Origin: DALYLB01 sp033763135
GTDB taxonomy: Bacteria; Acidobacteriota; Blastocatellia; RBC074
Assembly: GCA_033763135.1 (NCBI GenBank)
Contig: JANRKY010000286.1
Span: 1-64,000, forward strand
Length of the DNA stretch: 64,000 bases
Direction: 5' to 3'
The notes under the pieces are model-generated. The model made no database searches and was not told the origin of the DNA. It saw nothing but the letters and a program-made list of their open reading frames with translations. This document shows positions 43,353 to 51,331 of the stretch, piece after piece (position 1 is the first letter of the stretch; each line of letters begins with the position of its first letter). A program made the position numbers and the translations under genes.

Positions 43353-46300
43353 CTATTTCGCGCTGTTCGCGCTTCCCGGGCCGAGGACGGCCAGGGGCAT
43401 GGATTCCGCGCGCGCGTTGACGGCTTCGCGGCGGACGGGCCAGTCGTCGAAGCGGACGGCGGGCGCGGCGCGCGTGAGGCGAAGGAAGCGGACGGTCACG
43501 AGGCGTCGCGCGCCCTGGGCGAAGGATTGCTCCGCGGGGAGGGCGAGGGCGAACCCGAGATGGCCGGCGGCATCGGCGTTGAGGTGGAGCGTGGCCCCGG
43601 CGGCGTCGGGGCCGGGAGAGGCCGAGACGAAGCGCAGCTCGCGCGGATCGAAGCGCAGGCTGAATCCGAGGGCGTTCTCCAGCCCCTGCGCGTCGAGGAC
43701 CAGTTCGAACGATTCCGTGCGGCCCCGGCCGATCGGGCTGCGAGAGAGGGAGAGGGCGCCCGCCGCCGCGTTTCGGCCAATGAATGGCGGATCGATGAAT
43801 TCCCGGACCTGGCGGCTGAGCGCGAATGGCGGACAGGCGCCGAACCCGGCGGCGCATTCCTGGCCGCGGATGGCCGATGAGGGCGGACCCGCGGGGCCGC
43901 CCGCGCCGACGATGGGATCGAGCCCCGCGGCATAGCGACCGGCCTGCACCCAGTCCGCGACCGACAACGAACCGTTGCCGCGCGTATCCTTGGGCGCGCA
44001 GTCGGCGCGCTGGAACTCCGAGCCGGTCGAGACGAGATCGAGTCCCGCGACGAATCGGCCGACCTGCACCCAGTCCGCGACCGAGACGGAGCCGTTGCCG
44101 TTCGGCCGGGGAGAGACATCGGCCTCCGTGCCCTGGGTGATCGTCACGGCGGCGCTCGTGTAGCCGGCCGGAAGCGTGTTGGCCGCGGCGTCCACGACTT
44201 CGCGCGCGATGGGCTGATCGCCGAAGGTGATGTTGGTCGTGGCCGCGGTGGTGGTCGCGGCGATGGTGAAGTTGATGTTCACGATGCGGCGCGGGCCGGC
44301 CGCGAACTTCTGTCCGGTCGGAAGCACGAGGCCGATTCCGAGGCGGCCCTGCGCGACCTGGCTCGAATTGACGTTGAGCGAGGCGCCGACGGCGTCCGCG
44401 CCGAGCGTGGCCTGCGGATTGGTCAGGATGTTCTGATCGAAGGCCAGGCTGAAGCCGAGGCCGTTTTCGTCTCCCTGCGAAACGAGTTCGACGGGAACGA
44501 CGACGCTGCCGCCCGGACTGCCCCCGGCGGCGACCACGCGCAGGATGCGATTGGCCTGTTGCGTCGTCCCGTTGCCGTTCAGCGGGATGTTGACGGTCGG
44601 CTTCGCCGGGTCATTGCTCGGGATCGAGAGCGTCGCGGTCTGCGTTCCGCTCGCGACCGGCAGAAAGCGAATGGGGATCGTCTCCTGCCCGCCCGGCGGA
44701 ATCACGAACGAATTGGTCACCGCCACCACGCCGAATCGAATGCTGTCGGTCGCCATTCCGTTGATCGTCAGGATCGCGGTGCCCGTGTTGCGGATCGTCA
44801 GCAGCCGGTCCGCCGACGCGCCCGCGGCGACGCTTCCGAAATCGAGCGCGGCCGGCGAGGTCTGCAGCGCGGGCGCGCTGCCCGTGGACGAGAGCACCGC
44901 GCGAATCGTTGCATTCGCCGAGCTCGTCCCCGGCGGCGGCGAGATGAGCTGAAACGTCGCGCCGTCCGACTGCGAAACGAAGCTGCGCCCAAAGGCCGTG
45001 CTGTTCGTGTCGAGCGGGAATCCCAGCCCCGGATTCGTCGCGGGCGAGAGATAACCGACATAGAAATCGCCGCTGTTGATCGTCGGGCCATTCTGGATCG
45101 GAAAGTCGAAGAAGGTCGTCGCGCTCGTTCCTGGGACCGTGGTGTTCAGCCGCGTGATCTGCGGCTGATTGGGTCCGTTGCTCGATCCGCTCGGGTCCGT
45201 GAAATAGACCAGCGTCATCGGCTTGCCGGTCGGATCGGGCTGGCCCGAAAAGGTGCGGAACTGCAACCGGATGTTCTGCAGCGTCGCGGGATAGGAGGCC
45301 GGCGTGAAGCGGTTGACGATCATCAGCCCCTCCGCTCTCAAGCCGCCTTCGACCGTTCCGTCGTCGAGCTTCGCTTCCGCGCTGCCCGTCGCCGTCGTCG
45401 TTCGCAGGCCGAATCCCATGACGTCCATGACCCGCAGATCGGCGAGCGTCGTCAGGTTGCGCTGTCCGGGGCTGACCGTCGGAATCATCATCCCGAGATA
45501 GCCCCCGAAGAGCAGGTCGTCCTTCCAATGCGACGGCTGTTTGCCGTCGCCGCCCGAACTGTCCGGGCGGCCGGTCGAGAGCGGAACCTCGATCCCGCCG
45601 TCATAGAAGACCTGATTGCCGCCCGACGAAAGAATGCGCTGCGCCGTCGGAAAGGTCGCCGTCGTCGCGCCGGGCCGAAGCCGGAAGAGGTCCCAGATCG
45701 ACGCCGTGACTTCAAACGTCGGAATCAGCTCCTTGACTCCGACGTTCGAGGAGAAGCCCAGCACGTGGCCGAGTTCATGAAACGCGATCGAATCGAAGTC
45801 GAGCGCTCCCGCCGAGATCCCATCCGTCGGATCGAAATCGAACGTGAAGCCCGAATTGAACCCGACCGAGGGGGGCGGCCCAAACTGTGCCTGTTCGGCG
45901 GTCGGATCCGCGACCGGATTGAGAAAGCCGAGCGCGCGGAAGAGCGGAGACGGCCCCGAGACCGTCGTCGTCGTCCCGATATCGGTCGGCGCCGACGATG
46001 TGGGCAGGGCATTGTAGAGCGTCGTCTCCTGCGGGCTGGTGGCCCGCGCGAGCAGCGCCGTCCGAACCGCGGTATAGAGCCCCGGGCCGGAGATCAACTG
46101 CCCCTCCGTGCTGCCCAGCGTTCCGACGGAATAGGGCTGCCCGAATCGCGTCGGCCCGTAATCCACATCCACCACCACCGTGATCGGCGTCTGGATCAAG
46201 GCCTCCCATCTCTGCGCCGCCTTGATGAACGCATTTTTGGCGGCGGGAAACCCGTCCAGCTGCGTCGTGCTGCGCAGCGTGATCTTCAGCCCCGCCGCCT

Positions 46301-46565
46301 GCTGCCACTCCTCCCGCGTCGCCCGCTCCAGCGCCCGCAGCGGAAGCGCCTCTTCTCGCCGCCCCATCGCTTCGCGCTCGCCCGGCGTCGCCTCCCGGCA
46401 CTCCACCCTGCCGTCCTCGAATCGCAGCACGAACGCAGCGCCCGCTCCCCGCGGCTCGTCCGCTCTCGTCCGCGCCGTCGAGGACGCTCCCTGGTGAATG
46501 CATAGCGCCGCGAACAGTCCGAGGCTGAAGATCATCCGGTACGCGAATTTCGAGCTACTCATCAT
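43353..46565 (-). CDS. Secreted metalloprotease-like protein with cohesin-like and dockerin-like modules
   Basis: The 1070-residue protein starts with a signal peptide (FAYRMIFSLGLFAALCIHQG). Its metallopeptidase-like domain carries FHELGHVLGFSSN (HExxH with GF-S-S; the third zinc ligand is not obvious). A choice-of-anchor-D/ASH-like Ig module follows (SPAALDFGSVAAGASADR...). Next is a cohesin-like beta-sandwich (VVAAGGSPGGSVVVPVEL...), two dockerin-like repeats (NGNGSVSVADWVQVGRFVAG and RGNGSLSVADWVQAGRYAAG), and a second cohesin-like domain at the C-terminus. The ATG at 46565 has GGGAGAAGG 5 nt upstream. It is likely extracellular; a structural role for the cohesin/dockerin part is inferred. 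Confidence 0.8.
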   Translation of the reverse strand: MMSSSKFAYRMIFSLGLFAALCIHQGASSTARTRADEPRGAGAAFVLRFEDGRVECREATPGEREAMGRREEALPLRALERATREEWQQAAGLKITLRSTTQLDGFPAAKNAFIKAAQRWEALIQTPITVVVDVDYGPTRFGQPYSVGTLGSTEGQLISGPGLYTAVRTALLARATSPQETTLYNALPTSSAPTDIGTTTTVSGPSPLFRALGFLNPVADPTAEQAQFGPPPSVGFNSGFTFDFDPTDGISAGALDFDSIAFHELGHVLGFSSNVGVKELIPTFEVTASIWDLFRLRPGATTATFPTAQRILSSGGNQVFYDGGIEVPLSTGRPDSSGGDGKQPSHWKDDLLFGGYLGMMIPTVSPGQRNLTTLADLRVMDVMGFGLRTTTATGSAEAKLDDGTVEGGLRAEGLMIVNRFTPASYPATLQNIRLQFRTFSGQPDPTGKPMTLVYFTDPSGSSNGPNQPQITRLNTTVPGTSATTFFDFPIQNGPTINSGDFYVGYLSPATNPGLGFPLDTNSTAFGRSFVSQSDGATFQLISPPPGTSSANATIRAVLSSTGSAPALQTSPAALDFGSVAAGASADRLLTIRNTGTAILTINGMATDSIRFGVVAVTNSFVIPPGGQETIPIRFLPVASGTQTATLSIPSNDPAKPTVNIPLNGNGTTQQANRILRVVAAGGSPGGSVVVPVELVSQGDENGLGFSLAFDQNILTNPQATLGADAVGASLNVNSSQVAQGRLGIGLVLPTGQKFAAGPRRIVNINFTIAATTTAATTNITFGDQPIAREVVDAAANTLPAGYTSAAVTITQGTEADVSPRPNGNGSVSVADWVQVGRFVAGLDLVSTGSEFQRADCAPKDTRGNGSLSVADWVQAGRYAAGLDPIVGAGGPAGPPSSAIRGQECAAGFGACPPFALSRQVREFIDPPFIGRNAAAGALSLSRSPIGRGRTESFELVLDAQGLENALGFSLRFDPRELRFVSASPGPDAAGATLHLNADAAGHLGFALALPAEQSFAQGARRLVTVRFLRLTRAAPAVRFDDWPVRREAVNARAESMPLAVLGPGSANSAK

Positions 46566-46884
46566 CGTGCCTTCTCCCTGAAGCAAATGGATCGATCGCG
46601 GAACGATCTCCGCGCATAGGGAACCCTTTGAAATTGAAATGTTCTTGTCGTGAGACGAAATCTGGAGGAGGAGCAGGCCGCTTTCGGGCCATTCGCAGTC
46701 TATTCATCCGCGCGAAGCCCGTCAATCTTTTTGTCCCGCAAGGAGAGAAATGGCGTAGAGGAGAGCGGGGCGCCGCCCGCGGAATTCAATTCGTTTTCTT
46801 GCGCTTCACAGAATTGGCGCGCATCCCTGAAAGCGCGAAGCGTCTGGAAGGCGGCGGGCCTCCAGACGCTTCGCGAGGCGTCGA
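46566..46884. other. Intergenic region with terminator of the NHL-repeat gene
   Basis: This 319 bp gap separates two minus-strand genes. Apart from the hairpin at 46834-46875 I see no gene; short open frames here have no ribosome-binding site or composition support. Confidence 0.4.
46834..46875 (-). terminator. Strong hairpin just after the NHL-repeat gene
   Basis: CGCGAAGCGTCTGGA (46834-46848) and its exact complement (46861-46875) flank a 12 nt loop. The stem starts 10 bp beyond the stop codon of the NHL gene. There is no U tract, so it may be a Rho-independent-like or mRNA-stabilising hairpin. Confidence 0.6.
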
Positions 46885-48603
46885 TCAGCGTCGAACGAGC
46901 CGGAAATTGTCGACGACGAAATTGCTGCGGACATACCGGTTCTGATTTCCGACGGCGAAGATCGTGATCGGCTGGGCGCCGTCGGGGATGGTGAAATTGA
47001 CGCGCAGCGTCGCGCGCTGTCCCGCCGGCGACGCGGAAGAGACGCCCGGCGCTCCGTTATTGAAATTGACTCCGAGCGTGGCAATCGTGCCGATGCTCGG
47101 AATGACGTCGCAACTCAGTGTGTAATCCCCGGCCGGAAGCGCGATCTCCTGCGCGCAATAATCGACCAGCCGGCGCCCGTTGGCCTGGAACTTCAACGCA
47201 TACGCGCCGTCGGTGACGAGCGACTCGTCGTTGACCATGAGGGCGCCGCCGCCCCCGACGAAATAGGTGTAGACCCGCCACCCGCTGTAATTTCCCGTCT
47301 CGAAGCTCGGATTGACGATCACGTCGATCGGCGCGCCTTCACCGCCCGGTGGCGGCGTCGGCGTCGGCGTCGGCGTCGGAGTAGGCGTGGGAGTCGGCGT
47401 TGGCGTCGGCGTGGGAGTCGGGGTCGGAGTCGGGGTCGGCGTCGGGCTCGGAACCGGCGTTGCGGTCGGGCTCGGGCTCGGGCTCGGGCTCGGCGAGGGG
47501 CCCGGATTCGGGCCGCGCGGGCCAATGCGACGGATGGTGTGCGTGAAATAGTCGCTGACGAAGATGTTGCCCTTCGAATCGACGGCGACGCCGCCGGGGC
47601 GGACAAAGGAGGCCTGCAGGGCCGGTCCGTCGACATGGTCTTCGACGCCGTTGCCCGCGACGGTCGAGACATAGCGGGTCGTCAGGTCGAGCTTGCGGAC
47701 CGCGCCGTTATGCCAGTCGCCGATGATGATGTTGCCGTCGGCGTCCCGCGCGACGGCCGTGGCGAGGAAGAACGACGCCTGCAGCGCGGGGCCGTCCTTC
47801 AATTCGAAATTGCCGCTGCCCGCGATCGTGGTCACCTCGCCCGCGGGCGTGACCTGGCGGATGCGGCTGTTGAAGAAATCGCCCACGATCAGATTCCCCT
47901 GCGCGTCGAGACAGAGCTGCGGCGCCGCGCCGGAAAAACTGAAGGAGGCCTGCTCGCCGATCCCGTCCGCATAGCCGTTGTAATTGCCCGCAAGCGTCGA
48001 GACATAGCGGTTCACATCGATCTTGCGAATGAGGTTGGTGGCGGAATCCAGCACATAGATGTTGCCGGCGTCGTCCACCGCGACGCTCGTCGGCCGCGCG
48101 AAGCGCGCGGAGAGGGCCGCGCCGTTCTGATTGCCGTACGCGCCGCTGCCGGCAATCGTCGTCACCGCGCCGCTCGGCGCAATCTGCCGGATGCGGTTGT
48201 TCCCGTAGTCCGCCACGAGAATATTGCCGTTCTTGTCGACCGCCACGCCCGATGGGCCGTAGAACCGGGCCGTCGTGCCGATGCCGTTGGCGTAGCCCTG
48301 CACCCCGCCCGCGATCGTCGTGACGTTGCCCTCCGGATCGATCTTCCGAATTCGCGCCCCCCGAAAGTCCGCGACAATCAGATTGTCATCCTTGTCGATC
48401 GCCATCCCCAACGGCGCATTGAACCGCGCCGACGCGCCCGGACCGTCCGCGTAGCTGCCCGAAAACGCGCCCCCCGCAAACGTGCTCACATAGAGCCCGC
48501 TCTGCGCCTCGCTCTTTTGCAGAGCTGTCATTGCCAGTATTGAAAGGGAAAGAATCAGGACGAGCGATACGCGGCAGGAAAGAACTCTTTGCAACAGATT
48601 CAT
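46885..48603 (-). CDS. Secreted NHL-repeat protein with Pro-Thr linker and C-terminal beta domain
   Basis: The 572-residue protein has a signal peptide (VSLVLILSLSILAMTALQ, cleavage near SEAQS). At least five NHL repeats form a six-bladed-type propeller; each has a V-D-x-x-GNI-V-AD-x-NN-RIR-I pattern and a VTTIAG strand (about 35-365). A linker of about 60 residues of (PT)n follows. The C-terminal beta-sandwich domain (about 420-572; NPSFETGNYSGWRVY, VRSNFVVDNFRLVRR) resembles carbohydrate-binding-like modules. No enzyme motif is seen; extracellular binding is likely. The ATG at 48603 has AGGAG 8-9 nt upstream. Confidence 0.8.
   Translation of the reverse strand: MNLLQRVLSCRVSLVLILSLSILAMTALQKSEAQSGLYVSTFAGGAFSGSYADGPGASARFNAPLGMAIDKDDNLIVADFRGARIRKIDPEGNVTTIAGGVQGYANGIGTTARFYGPSGVAVDKNGNILVADYGNNRIRQIAPSGAVTTIAGSGAYGNQNGAALSARFARPTSVAVDDAGNIYVLDSATNLIRKIDVNRYVSTLAGNYNGYADGIGEQASFSFSGAAPQLCLDAQGNLIVGDFFNSRIRQVTPAGEVTTIAGSGNFELKDGPALQASFFLATAVARDADGNIIIGDWHNGAVRKLDLTTRYVSTVAGNGVEDHVDGPALQASFVRPGGVAVDSKGNIFVSDYFTHTIRRIGPRGPNPGPSPSPSPSPSPTATPVPSPTPTPTPTPTPTPTPTPTPTPTPTPTPTPTPPPGGEGAPIDVIVNPSFETGNYSGWRVYTYFVGGGGALMVNDESLVTDGAYALKFQANGRRLVDYCAQEIALPAGDYTLSCDVIPSIGTIATLGVNFNNGAPGVSSASPAGQRATLRVNFTIPDGAQPITIFAVGNQNRYVRSNFVVDNFRLVRR
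47341..47500. repeat. Hexanucleotide (GGCGTC/GGAGTC)n repeat inside a coding region
   Basis: This stretch consists of degenerate 6 bp units that encode the Pro-Thr and Pro-Ser linker of the NHL protein on the minus strand. Slippage would change linker length in frame. Confidence 0.8.
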
Positions 48604-48738
48604 CCAAACGGCTCCTGAGGTTTTCTTGCGGAATTGCAAGCGGTCTTTTCGTATCTTCTGTCTTTTTGTGAGGACGAGCTAACGCAAAGCCCTCAGATAC
48701 GAATCGCCGGGGCCGGGTTGCATGGGAGGCGAAAAAAA

Positions 48739-48828
48739 TGCTGAATGCTGAATGATGAACGATGAATCAAGAGGACGTCGCCGCTGATTCATCATTCATC
48801 ATTCATCATTCAGCATTCATCGTTCAGC
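48739..48828. repeat. Heptamer-based inverted repeat (ATGATGA/TCATTCA)
   Basis: The left arm 48739-48769 has GCTGAATGCTGAATGATGAA units. The right arm 48785-48828 has tandem ATTCATC heptamers ending in CAGCATTCATCGTTCAGC. The right arm overlaps the MscS stop codon (48824-48826). It is the same design as the AATTCTC elements near 10.6 kb, with a different unit. Confidence 0.8.
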
Positions 48829-49630
48829 TTTGCTTGATCGCGTAGTGCTGTTTGGGCACGGCATATCCGGCGTCGCCGAAGGATTCGCGGATGATGCGGT
48901 TGGTGTCGAAATAGACCTGCCAATAATGATCATTGTGGCAGAAGGGGCGGACGGCCAGAACGGGGCCCATTGGATTGAAGGTCAGGATTTCGACTTCGGG
49001 GCCGGGAGTGGGGACGACGTTGGGGATCTGAGCGAGCCGATCCCTGAGCATGGAGATCGCCTCCTTGTGATCCGTGGTGTGATCGAGCTGGGCGACCAGT
49101 TCGACGCGGCGAAACGGATTGGAGGAGAAGTTCTGAATCGTATCGCTGAAGATCTTGTTGTTTCCGATGAAGGTGCGGACGTTGTCGGGCGTGTTGACGG
49201 TCGTCACGAAGAGGCCGATCTCCTCGACGGTTCCGGTGACGCCGCCCGCGGTGATGAAGTCCCCGACCTTGAACGGATGCAGGATGACGAGGAACGCTCC
49301 CGAGGCGAAATTGCCGAGCAGCCCGCTCCAGGCCGTGCCGATGGCCAGGCCGAGGCCCGCGAGCAGCGCGGCGAAGGTGGTCGTCTGAATGCCGAAGAAG
49401 CCCAGAATTCCCACCACCAGCAGGATCTTCAGGGTGACGCTCAACGCCGAGGCGACATAGGTCACGATGGTCTGGGCGACCTTCTGCCGGTCGAGCGCCC
49501 GTCGCGTCAGGTTGATCGCGATTCGGATCAGCCAGTTGCCGACAATCCACAGCGCGATGGCGCCGAGCACCTTGACGCCGAACTCCGTGCCAAGATTGAT
49601 CAGCGTATTGAGAATCTTCGTTGTATCCAT
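48824..49630 (-). CDS. MscS family small-conductance mechanosensitive channel
   Basis: The 268-residue protein has three N-terminal transmembrane helices. The pore-lining TM3 is FAALLAGLGLAIGTAWSGLLGNFASGAFLVIL (Gly/Ala packing), followed by the conserved beta domain start FKVGDFITAGGVTGTVEEIGLFVTTV and the C-terminal cytoplasmic vestibule. It opens on membrane tension to release solutes during osmotic down-shock. The length is close to E. coli MscS (286). AAGGAG lies upstream of the ATG at 49630; the longer upstream frame is antisense to the next gene and spurious. The 288 bp divergent gap upstream shows no further gene. Confidence 0.9.
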   Translation of the reverse strand: MDTTKILNTLINLGTEFGVKVLGAIALWIVGNWLIRIAINLTRRALDRQKVAQTIVTYVASALSVTLKILLVVGILGFFGIQTTTFAALLAGLGLAIGTAWSGLLGNFASGAFLVILHPFKVGDFITAGGVTGTVEEIGLFVTTVNTPDNVRTFIGNNKIFSDTIQNFSSNPFRRVELVAQLDHTTDHKEAISMLRDRLAQIPNVVPTPGPEVEILTFNPMGPVLAVRPFCHNDHYWQVYFDTNRIIRESFGDAGYAVPKQHYAIKQS

Positions 49631-49918
49631 AGGGCAGGTTTCTCCTTCAGCAGGGATCCGCCAGGGCGGATCGGTTCGATTGAAACAGGGATCGATTGCG
49701 GGACTTCGACCGAGGCCCCGTCCGGGCAAAAGCCACACGACGGCCGGCAACACCGGTCGTTGAGATTGCGAGAAACTGAATTGATGGGGAATCCCAGGAA
49801 TTAGTAACAGATTCAAGGAAGATTGTAAATCCAGACTTTGCAGAAAGATGCGGGTACGGTAAAGTTGCCGGGAGCAAAGATCTTTCAGCAGGACACCAAC
49901 GCAAATTATCGCAAACTT

Positions 49919-50833
49919 ATGAAGATGACGGCACGGATCATGGCGTTCAGCCTCCTCCTTCTGCTGCTGCCGGCGCGTCCGATCAGCGGCGCGTTTCCGG
50001 GCGAGGGGCGATTGGCGGAGGCGCGGGCGGAGATGGAAGCGCGGATTCTCGAATCGAAGGCCGAGGTGGTGGGCGTGGCGATCGCGGATCTGGAGACGGG
50101 GCAGACGCTGCTGCTCAACGAACGCGTTCGCGTTCACGCGGCGAGCACGATGAAATTGCCGGTGATGATGGAGCTGTTTCGGCAGGCGAAGATGGAAAAA
50201 CTCGGCCTTCGGCAGCCGCTCGAAGTCAAAAACTCGTTTCGGAGCATCATCGACGGCAGCGAGTATCGGCTGAATTCCCGCGACGACAGCGATGCCGAAG
50301 TCTATCGATGGATTGGCCGCAGAATGCCGATGATCGATCTGATCGATCGCATGATCACGCGGAGCAGCAATCTCGCGACCAATCTGCTGATCGAGATCGC
50401 CGAGCCCGCGCGCGTCAACCGGATGATGCGCGACCTCGGCGCAAACGAGATGGAGGTGCTGCGCGGCGTCGAGGACGCCAAGGCGTTTCAGGCGGGGAAG
50501 AACAACACGACGACGGCCTACGACCTGCTGCTGTTGTTGCGCGCGCTCGCGGAAGAACGGTTTCTCGACAAAAGCTCCTGCCGGGCGATGATTCGCATCC
50601 TCGCCGCGCAGAAGTTCAACGAGGGCATCCCCGCGGGACTGCCCGCCGGGACGAAGGTCGCGCACAAGACCGGCGAGATCACGCGGCATAATCACGACGC
50701 CGCCATCGTCTATCTGCCCGGCCGCAAACCGTACGTCATCGTCGTGCTGACAAAAGGCATCGAAGATCGCGGTCGCAGCAGCCGGCTGATTGCGGAGATC
50801 TCCCGCGCGGCGCATCGCCGCCTGGCGCGATAG
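49919..50833 (+). CDS. Class A beta-lactamase-like serine hydrolase
   Basis: The 304-residue exported protein has a signal segment (MTARIMAFSLLLLLLPARPI) and the penicillin-recognising motifs SxxK in AASTMKLPV, an S-x-N element in TRSSNLAT, and KTG in VAHKTGEI. In the omega-loop position GVEDAKAF a Glu (the Glu166 equivalent) is present, but Asn170 is not conserved. Hydrolysis of beta-lactams is therefore possible but not assured, and a peptidoglycan or esterase role remains open. The gene is divergent from mscS and followed by a large palindromic element. Confidence 0.75.
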   Translation: MKMTARIMAFSLLLLLLPARPISGAFPGEGRLAEARAEMEARILESKAEVVGVAIADLETGQTLLLNERVRVHAASTMKLPVMMELFRQAKMEKLGLRQPLEVKNSFRSIIDGSEYRLNSRDDSDAEVYRWIGRRMPMIDLIDRMITRSSNLATNLLIEIAEPARVNRMMRDLGANEMEVLRGVEDAKAFQAGKNNTTTAYDLLLLLRALAEERFLDKSSCRAMIRILAAQKFNEGIPAGLPAGTKVAHKTGEITRHNHDAAIVYLPGRKPYVIVVLTKGIEDRGRSSRLIAEISRAAHRRLAR

Positions 50834-50853
50834 CCGGAATCGTTTGGAGTTTC

Positions 50854-51093
50854 GCCTGACGGCCCATGGCATTAAGTTTAGCCTCACGCGAAGACGCGAA
50901 GGCGCGAAGCGGAAAGAGGCAGGTCTTCTTCGCGTCTTCGTTTTCGATTCAGAAACCCCGCGAGCCGCGCGGCCAGCGGGGCTGAAAAGAAAGAACGCGA
51001 AGAGGAAGAAAACTCGGAACTTACTCGTCTTTGCGTCTTCGCGGCTTCGCGTGAGGCCCTCTTTTTACAAACTTAATGCCCTTGGCCTGACGG
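50854..51093. mobile_element. MITE-like palindromic element flanked by a 9 bp direct repeat
   Basis: GCCTGACGG occurs at 50854-50862 and 51085-51093. Between them lie outer inverted arms (GGCATTAAGTTT and AAACTTAATGCC) and the inner arms GCCTCACGCGAAG / CTTCGCGTGAGGC (50881-51057), shared with the element at 30966-31124. No coding capacity is present. The layout resembles a small non-autonomous element with a target-site duplication. The rest of the 50834-51331 gap shows no gene. Confidence 0.6.
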
Positions 51094-51331
51094 CGGAACC
51101 CCAAACGATTGAAAGGAACATCTTCACAGATGGAGTGCGATACGGTACATTAGGGCGAGGCATTCGCCCCAGATGCCTGATCATGCCCCTGAGCGCACAG
51201 CCCGAGAGTAGAGAAAGAACAGACAATTGACGTTCATTCACACCGATACATCATTTTCGTTTTGATCGAGTTGCGAGATTCGATACCTTCGATACATTCG
51301 GCATTTTTGATACTGAGGATATGGCGAGCCA

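Noticed and set aside
49631..50887. N-terminal extension of the MscS frame across the beta-lactamase-like gene
   Set aside because: The channel starts at the ATG 49630 with a ribosome-binding site; the extension is antisense to a well-supported gene.
51100..51331. Possible tRNA or small RNA before the kinase gene
   Set aside because: No T-loop (GTTCGA) or cloverleaf pairing could be found; only AT-richer spacer is seen.
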